From positions 1-15,038 of the forward strand of contig CAYJRR010000100.1 in NCBI GenBank assembly GCA_964372275.1: a stretch of 15,038 nt of DNA, in the 5' to 3' direction. Made by a program: the position numbers and the translations under genes. The notes below the pieces were generated by a model. That model saw only the letters and a list, made by a program, of their open reading frames with translations. It searched no databases and was not told where the DNA came from. This DNA comes from CAYJRR01 sp964372275 [NCBI: uncultured bacterium] (GTDB lineage: Bacteria > CAYJRR01). This document shows positions 14,067-15,038 of this stretch, piece by piece; position 1 is the stretch's first letter; each line of letters begins with the position of its first letter.

Positions 14067-14737
14067 GTGGAATCCTCCGCGAGCGGCGGCTCGATCCCCC
14101 AGGCGGCGAGGTCCTCCGGCCGGTTCACGTTGGCGAAGCTCGCCCGCGCGCCGGCGCGCTCGGCCTCCAGCCGCTCGATCGGGACGCCGACCGATCCGAT
14201 CTCGGCGAGGAGGTCCCGGAAAGACGGCTCGCCGGTCGCGAGCAGGCGCGCCAGCAAGGGCTCGGCCGAGACGGGCCAGAAGGCGTGCAGCGGCTCCGGC
14301 CGGCCGTCGATGGTGGCGAGGCACGGACGGTCCGCCTCCCGATGACGCGCGAGCGAGGCGACGACGGCGCCATCGATCGCCGGCATGTCGCAGGCGACGA
14401 GGAAGACCCACGGCGTCCGCGCCGCGCGCAGCGCCGCGAGCAGCCCCCCCGGCGCGCCGCGGCCGGGGATCGGGTCGGGGACGATCGGCACGCCGAACGG
14501 ACGATAGGGCTCCGGATCGTCGGCGACGACCACCCGCGCCGCGAAGAGCGGATCGAGCGCCCGCAGCGTGCGCGCCAGCAGCGGTTCCCCGCCGGAGCGG
14601 AGCAGCGCCTTGCGCGTACCGCCGAGACGCAAGCCCCGCCCCCCCGCCAGGACGGCGAGCGTCGCGTCGGCGACCGGCGGAGGTGCGTGCGTTGCGGCGG
14701 CGTGCGTCACGGCGCGCGCGAGGGTACTCGCTCCCAC
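14063..14737 (-). CDS. mobA: Molybdenum cofactor guanylyltransferase
   Basis: MobA transfers GMP to molybdopterin to form the MGD cofactor of DMSO-reductase family enzymes. The product has 224 residues. The nucleotide-binding start reads VLAGGRGLRLGGTRKALL (29-46), matching the LAGGxSxRMGxDKAL pattern with Arg where Asp-Lys normally begins. VACDMP (114-119) supplies the metal-binding Asp, and FANVNRPEDL (201-210) is the family's C-terminal NVN-PEDL signature. GTG 14737 (9 nt after the ABC gene) and GTG 14710 are both possible starts; neither has a Shine-Dalgarno, and the first ~25 residues are not conserved. It lies in an apparent operon with pfkA and pheA, so the name rests on motifs rather than on molybdenum-gene neighbours. 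Confidence 0.85.
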   Translation of the reverse strand: MGASTLARAVTHAAATHAPPPVADATLAVLAGGRGLRLGGTRKALLRSGGEPLLARTLRALDPLFAARVVVADDPEPYRPFGVPIVPDPIPGRGAPGGLLAALRAARTPWVFLVACDMPAIDGAVVASLARHREADRPCLATIDGRPEPLHAFWPVSAEPLLARLLATGEPSFRDLLAEIGSVGVPIERLEAERAGARASFANVNRPEDLAAWGIEPPLAEDST

Positions 14738-14746
14738 GCCGGAGGG

Positions 14747-15028
14747 CTACCCGGCCGAGCGGAACTGGATGTCGTGCAGGCGGCGGTACTCGCCGCCCCC
14801 CTCGAACAGCTCGCGGTGCGAGCCGGTCTCGACCACCCGGCCGCGCGACAGGACGACGATCCGGTGCGCGGCCTTGATCGTCGAGAGCCGGTGCGCGACC
14901 ACCAGCGTCGTGCGGTCCCGCATCAACACGTCCAGGGCGCGCTGGACCATCTCCTCGCTTTCGGAGTCGAGCGCCGAAGTCGCTTCGTCGAGGAGAAGGA
15001 TCGGCCGCTCCCCTGCCTCCCGCTCTAT
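14747..15028 (-). CDS. ABC exporter ATPase domain, C-terminal fragment at window edge
   Basis: This is the last 93 codons of an ABC transporter nucleotide-binding domain. It shows Walker B and D-loop ([12 protein letters not shown]), the H-loop VVAHRLSTI, and the tail [20 protein letters not shown] typical of MsbA/lipid-type fused exporters. The LSGGQ signature and Walker A should lie upstream but are missing: the frame meets TAA at 15031-15029 and resemblance to the family fades within the last 15-25 nt of the window. I read this as a contig-end artefact or a broken gene rather than a natural 5' end. It is the first visible gene of the minus-strand operon, followed 9 nt later by mobA. Confidence 0.75.
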   Translation of the reverse strand: MEREAGERPILLLDEATSALDSESEEMVQRALDVLMRDRTTLVVAHRLSTIKAAHRIVVLSRGRVVETGSHRELFEGGGEYRRLHDIQFRSAG

Positions 15029-15038
15029 TTAGGCAAGC

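Noticed and set aside
11346-14345. A 999-codon plus-strand open frame crossing the MBL gene, pheA and pfkA
   Set aside because: It is antisense or out of frame to four genes with intact catalytic motifs. The translation is Arg/Gly/Pro-rich without family similarity, as expected for chance open frames at high GC.
14067-14411. N-terminal extension of phosphofructokinase
   Set aside because: PFK enzymes begin at MKRIAVLTSGG. The extension is mobA read in another frame, and GGAGG precedes ATG 14066.

Overview
This is a GC-rich (roughly 70% by eye), gene-dense bacterial fragment with no rRNA, tRNA, CRISPR array or insertion sequence visible. Gene content (a lipoprotein with a lipobox, a secreted PEGA-like protein, lipoate-dependent dehydrogenases, MobA, ATP-type phosphofructokinase) suggests a free-living heterotroph, probably Gram-negative. 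An Acidobacteriota-like or other high-GC lineage is possible, but the sequence alone does not fix the phylum. The odd length and a degraded-looking right end suggest that 15038 is a contig end.

Layout. Positions 1-792 (minus) hold the start of a SAM-dependent methyltransferase that runs off the left edge. It is divergent from a DMT/EamA exporter (879-1784, plus). A roughly 200-bp spacer with two hairpins precedes a secreted PEGA-like protein (1987-2850). A strong sigma70-type promoter (2885-2912) then opens the main operon: lipA (2922-3902), E1-alpha (3886-5061), E1-beta (5065-6045), E2 (6066-7400) and a second, different E1-alpha (7405-8553). The subunits look like a branched-chain 2-oxo acid dehydrogenase (BCKDH). 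The E3 gene lpd (9867-11276) comes next, but an AAA/DUF4143-type ATPase gene on the opposite strand (8554-9732) sits between it and the rest of the complex. lpd overlaps a lipoprotein of the metallo-beta-lactamase/AHL-lactonase type (11251-12210). From the right edge, a minus-strand operon runs ABC exporter (3' fragment), mobA, pfkA, pheA, with overlapping or abutting junctions, and converges on the lactonase-like gene.

How the genes work together. lipA makes the lipoyl cofactor carried by E2 and is translationally coupled to the first E1-alpha. E1, E2 and E3 together would convert branched-chain 2-oxo acids (or pyruvate) to acyl-CoA, CO2 and NADH. The most notable points are: two E1-alpha subunits of different active-site type around a single E1-beta/E2 pair; the antisense ATPase with a degenerate nuclease-like tail splitting the operon; three transcription-unit heads (exporter, lipA, ATPase) whose predicted promoters place the transcription start on or within a few bases of the start codon and which lack Shine-Dalgarno sites, while most internal operon genes have them; and the coupling of lpd to a lactonase-like lipoprotein. 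No unmistakably new system is visible; the two-E1-alpha operon is the best candidate for something unusual.
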